From Pseudomonas sp. CCI4.2 (GTDB lineage Bacteria > Pseudomonadota > Gammaproteobacteria > Pseudomonadales > Pseudomonadaceae), in contig NZ_CP133781.1 of NCBI RefSeq assembly GCF_034350045.1, positions 3,582,501 to 3,646,500 on the forward strand: DNA of 64,000 nt, in the 5' to 3' direction. The notes beneath the pieces are model-generated. The model made no database searches, was not told where the DNA came from, and saw nothing but the letters and a program-made list of their open reading frames with translations. A program made the translations under genes and the position numbers. Shown here one piece after another: positions 62,009 to 64,000 of the stretch (its first letter is position 1; every line of letters starts with the position of its first letter).

Positions 62009-62524
62009 ATGAAAGCTGATATCAGCGATGCTCCCGAACGAGTCATCGGAAGACGTCACAAAAGTAGCGTTTTCTACATAGTCCTCAGTCTGGCGATTGG
62101 AAGCATAGCCACGATAGCTGCACTGCAGTTTATAAGCCGAGCCCCTAGCATCAACTCAGCATACAAAAGGTCGATGAGTTCAACCGGGGGAAAAGAGGGG
62201 CTGATTAGCGCAAGTGAGATACCGCCGCGGCAAGATCTCGACTCCTCGCGGCCTCAAGCATCATCGAACATACTTCTGCCAGCCAACACGACTCGGCAAA
62301 CCGTCTTTAACGATCAGAACTTCATTTCCAAAGGTGCTGACAACGTAGTTACCCTTCGCGTTGGCGATGATGCTTTCCCACGGAAAGAGTTCTCAAAGAA
62401 AGTAAAGCTAACCATCGTCAGGCAATCGCCCAGTATGAAAGAGCGTGCGTGCTGGCCCTATAAGCAGGGAAGTATCGAATCCCGAAACTGTCACGCTTTG
62501 ATCGGCCTCAAGCATCGAGACTAG
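62009..62524 (+). CDS. Unrecognised single-pass membrane protein
   Basis: A 171-residue protein not matching any family I know. Near the N-terminus a basic stretch (RVIGRRHKSS) is followed by one hydrophobic helix (VFYIVLSLAIGSIATIAALQFI, residues about 24-45), giving a type II anchor. The remaining periplasmic part is Ser/Asn-rich, ends with a cysteine pair context (RACWPYKQGSIESRNCHALIG) and has no clear domain. Base composition is lower in G+C than neighbours, so it may be a recent arrival. GGAGA precedes the ATG. Confidence 0.6.
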   Translation: MKADISDAPERVIGRRHKSSVFYIVLSLAIGSIATIAALQFISRAPSINSAYKRSMSSTGGKEGLISASEIPPRQDLDSSRPQASSNILLPANTTRQTVFNDQNFISKGADNVVTLRVGDDAFPRKEFSKKVKLTIVRQSPSMKERACWPYKQGSIESRNCHALIGLKHRD

Positions 62525-62766
62525 GCTTGAGCTAGTCACAGCAAAACCATGGTCACCACCTATGTGGCGAGTACGCATATACGCATAAGAGAAAGACATG
62601 CGCCTTACCGGCCATTACCGGCTGGGAGTCACTTAGCGATGCTGGCGGTAACGGGCACAAATCGGCCAAAACCTGGCGGTCGGAATGCCCACCAAGTTAC
62701 CCGACAACAGCCGTTGAAGACTTGATTTGAAGGCTGGCGACAGTGCGTGAAAGTTCGATCCCGGCG
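62525..62766. other. Intergenic region
   Basis: About 240 bases between the membrane-protein gene and the DoxX relic. No gene, repeat or hairpin of note is seen. Confidence 0.4.
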
Positions 62767-63131
62767 TCAACTCGGTTCGGCTAACGCCATCCGTTTGCGC
62801 CAATTTATCCAGCCGATCACACATGACCATGTCGCCACAACGAGCGGTGGCATAGCGTGCCCCTATTCGCCGTGGATGATGACGGTCGCGAGGGCGGCAA
62901 ACATGACAGTGCAGCCCAGAGCCGAGCCTAACAGGCGACTCGGGGCCCGGAAAAGCAAAATAGCAGCAGCGAGTTCCAGGGATCCGGTCACATAATGGAA
63001 CCAGCAGAGTACCCCCATTTAAGGTATTCCTCGTAGATAGATCCCAGGGCGAAGATGTTGCTAAGCAAACCCACCACGAAGAAAGCGGCGAGAGCCAAGG
63101 GTAAGACTTGGCGCCAAGAGATTTTAGACAT
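62767..63131 (-). pseudogene. DoxX-like membrane protein, decayed
   Basis: An about 120-residue DoxX-like (DoxX_2) protein with four hydrophobic segments once lay here: MSKISWRQVLPLALAAFFVVGLLSNIFALG... EEYLKWGY, then, after a one-base deletion near 63005, WFHYVTGSLELAAAILLFRAP... VMFAALATVIIHGE, then an in-frame TAG and GHAMPPLVVATW... MALAEPS with stop. The FHYVTGSLELAAA motif is the family hallmark. Frameshift plus nonsense codon mark it as dead. It is divergent in decay with the cupin relic upstream. Confidence 0.85.
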
Positions 63132-63202
63132 TTGTCCGACCTTAGATGATGAGTTTGAAAGAATACGTTCCGAAAGCCGTATCCGTCCGCAGACCCGCGG
63201 AC

Positions 63203-63648
63203 CTACGCTGTAGCGGCCTTATGGGTCGCCGCGAAGACGTCGCGGGCGGACGTTGTGCCAGGGACATGCTCCGAACCCTCCACCCCTAGGTCCATCCAGC
63301 CTGAGTTGCCAGGATTGATCTGGACCGCCTGCTAATCACCGATCACCGATCACGACCTGACCGCAGCCTTTCTGAATGATGAACAGTGCCACCAAGAGTG
63401 ACTGTGACCTTTGACGGTGTCGCCGGGCTTGAGCCATTGCATTGAAACCACCATGGCCGGGATCAGTTCACAGCCATCCAACCTTTGCTCGGAAGCAAGC
63501 GCCACGATGTCGACACCACAGTCTCCATCAATTGATCACGTGTCTGGCCCATGGCTGTGGCATTCCATACCCGTGCAGGGGTTGGGCTCTGTTTGAGGCT
63601 TTCGCGAAAATGCTGGTAGTTGAAAAACGCGCCTTGAATAGCGATCAC
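63203..63648 (-). pseudogene. Cupin-domain protein, decayed
   Basis: Three pieces survive in successive frames: from a GTG at 63648, VIAIQGAFFNYQHFRESLKQS... QTRDQLMETVV; then ALASEQRLDGCELIPAMVVSMQWLKPGDTVKGHSHSWWH with the cupin H-S-H metal motif; then after another shift LFIIQKGCGQVVIGD, followed by a gap and QINPGNSGWMDLGVEGSEHVPGTTSARDVFAATHKAATA to TAG. At least two frameshifts and an internal deletion are needed. The lost gene was in the order of 130-150 codons. It lies between the DoxX relic and a RidA gene. Confidence 0.7.
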
Positions 63649-63689
63649 AGAGTTCCTCTTGAGTCATACCGAAAAATAATGATCGTGCG

Positions 63690-64000
63690 TTAAACCACCG
63701 CCGCAATCAGGTCTATTTCGACGGGCGCGTTCTTAGGCAGCTGATAAACGCCCACCGAAGTGCGGGTATGAAGACCAGCCTCTCCCAGTACGCTGTGTAA
63801 GATGTGTGATGCGCCGTTAGCTACCTCACTCTGTTGGGTGAAGCCGTCGGCTGAATTGACGAAAACGGTCATTCGCAATATGGCCTCGATGCCGTCCAGC
63901 GACCCGATTTTTTGCCGTATCAGCGCAAGGCAGCGCAGCGCGCTGATTTGGGCGGCGTGCTGCGCTTCAGCAAGGCTGACCTGCGCGCCCACTCGGCCAG
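63690..64000 (-). CDS. RidA/YER057c-family protein, 5' end outside window
   Basis: The last 103 or so residues of a RidA-family protein: GRVGAQVSLAEAQHAAQISALRCLALIRQKIGSL, then MTVFVNSADGFTQQSEVANGASHILHSVLGEAGLHTRTSVGVYQLPKNAPVEIDLIAAVV. The GF-QQSEVANGAS and HTRTSVGV-LP-NAPVE patterns are those of the YjgF/YER057c subgroup; family members have about 150 residues. The start lies beyond position 64000. Another, unrelated RidA-type gene is at 56997. Confidence 0.88.
   Translation of the reverse strand, partial: GRVGAQVSLAEAQHAAQISALRCLALIRQKIGSLDGIEAILRMTVFVNSADGFTQQSEVANGASHILHSVLGEAGLHTRTSVGVYQLPKNAPVEIDLIAAVV

Overview
The window is a chromosomal segment of a Pseudomonas, most likely of the fluorescens/syringae lineage. 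The reasons are a moderately high G+C content, an RsmE-type CsrA paralogue, OprD and TorF-type porins, many LysR regulators, DUF6555 and DUF465 proteins, and several families of short REP palindromes between genes. No rRNA, tRNA, CRISPR array, prophage or intact insertion sequence is visible. The species cannot be fixed from the sequence alone.

Layout. 1-10 kb: the 3' part of a NorR/FhpR nitric-oxide sensor gene, DUF6555, a sugar-porter-type MFS divergent from a DUF1989 protein, an NTF2-like protein, a Sir2 deacetylase, a Baeyer-Villiger-type flavin monooxygenase whose stop codon lies in a REP, an rRNA-methyltransferase-like enzyme and an Old Yellow Enzyme. 10-16.6 kb: a decayed LysR gene, an intact LysR divergent from an aromatic-amino-acid-lyase homologue that lacks the MIO-forming Ala-Ser-Gly triad, then an orphan FAD oxidoreductase and a ketopantoate-reductase-like enzyme. 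16.9-23.8 kb: a YbfB/YjiJ transporter with its divergent TetR regulator, DUF465, LysR, a three-gene membrane/stress operon (DUF3618, holin-X-like, hydrophilic protein), rsmE and the wreck of a DNA ligase D gene.

23.9-36.4 kb is sugar and polyol metabolism: gluconate permease (gntP family), gntK and gntR with two candidate GntR operators; then an FGGY kinase, a SorC regulator, a complete ABC importer, a zinc polyol dehydrogenase and a perfect 11-bp inverted repeat in the dehydrogenase/ATPase divergent promoter. The inferred route is polyol uptake, oxidation to a ketose and phosphorylation. 36.4-47.4 kb: phosphoesterase, porin, LysR/epimerase pair, an IclR-linked polar amino-acid ABC importer, a ClC antiporter, YghU, a LysR gene with a damaged start, an SDR relic and a beta-carbonic anhydrase.

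47.5-59.6 kb looks like an acyl-amino-acid catabolic island. A plus-strand run (LysR, AstE/AspA-like deacylase, frameshifted MFS, metallo-beta-lactamase-fold hydrolase) faces a minus-strand run (D-amino-acid dehydrogenase, RidA, MFS, N-acyl-D-amino-acid deacylase, OprD porin) whose own LysR is divergent at the far end. The inferred sequence is outer-membrane entry, inner-membrane import, deacylation, oxidation of the D-amino acid to the keto acid, and removal of the reactive imine by RidA.

59.7-64 kb: a DUF2986 peptide, trmK translationally coupled to an Asp/Glu racemase-like gene, a DUF4124 protein, an unrecognised anchored protein, decayed DoxX-like and cupin genes, and the 3' part of a second RidA-family gene cut by the window edge. 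Pseudogenes (LysR, ligD, MFS, SDR, DoxX, cupin) and REP/REPIN elements concentrate at junctions between functional modules, which suggests these junctions have been repeatedly remodelled.
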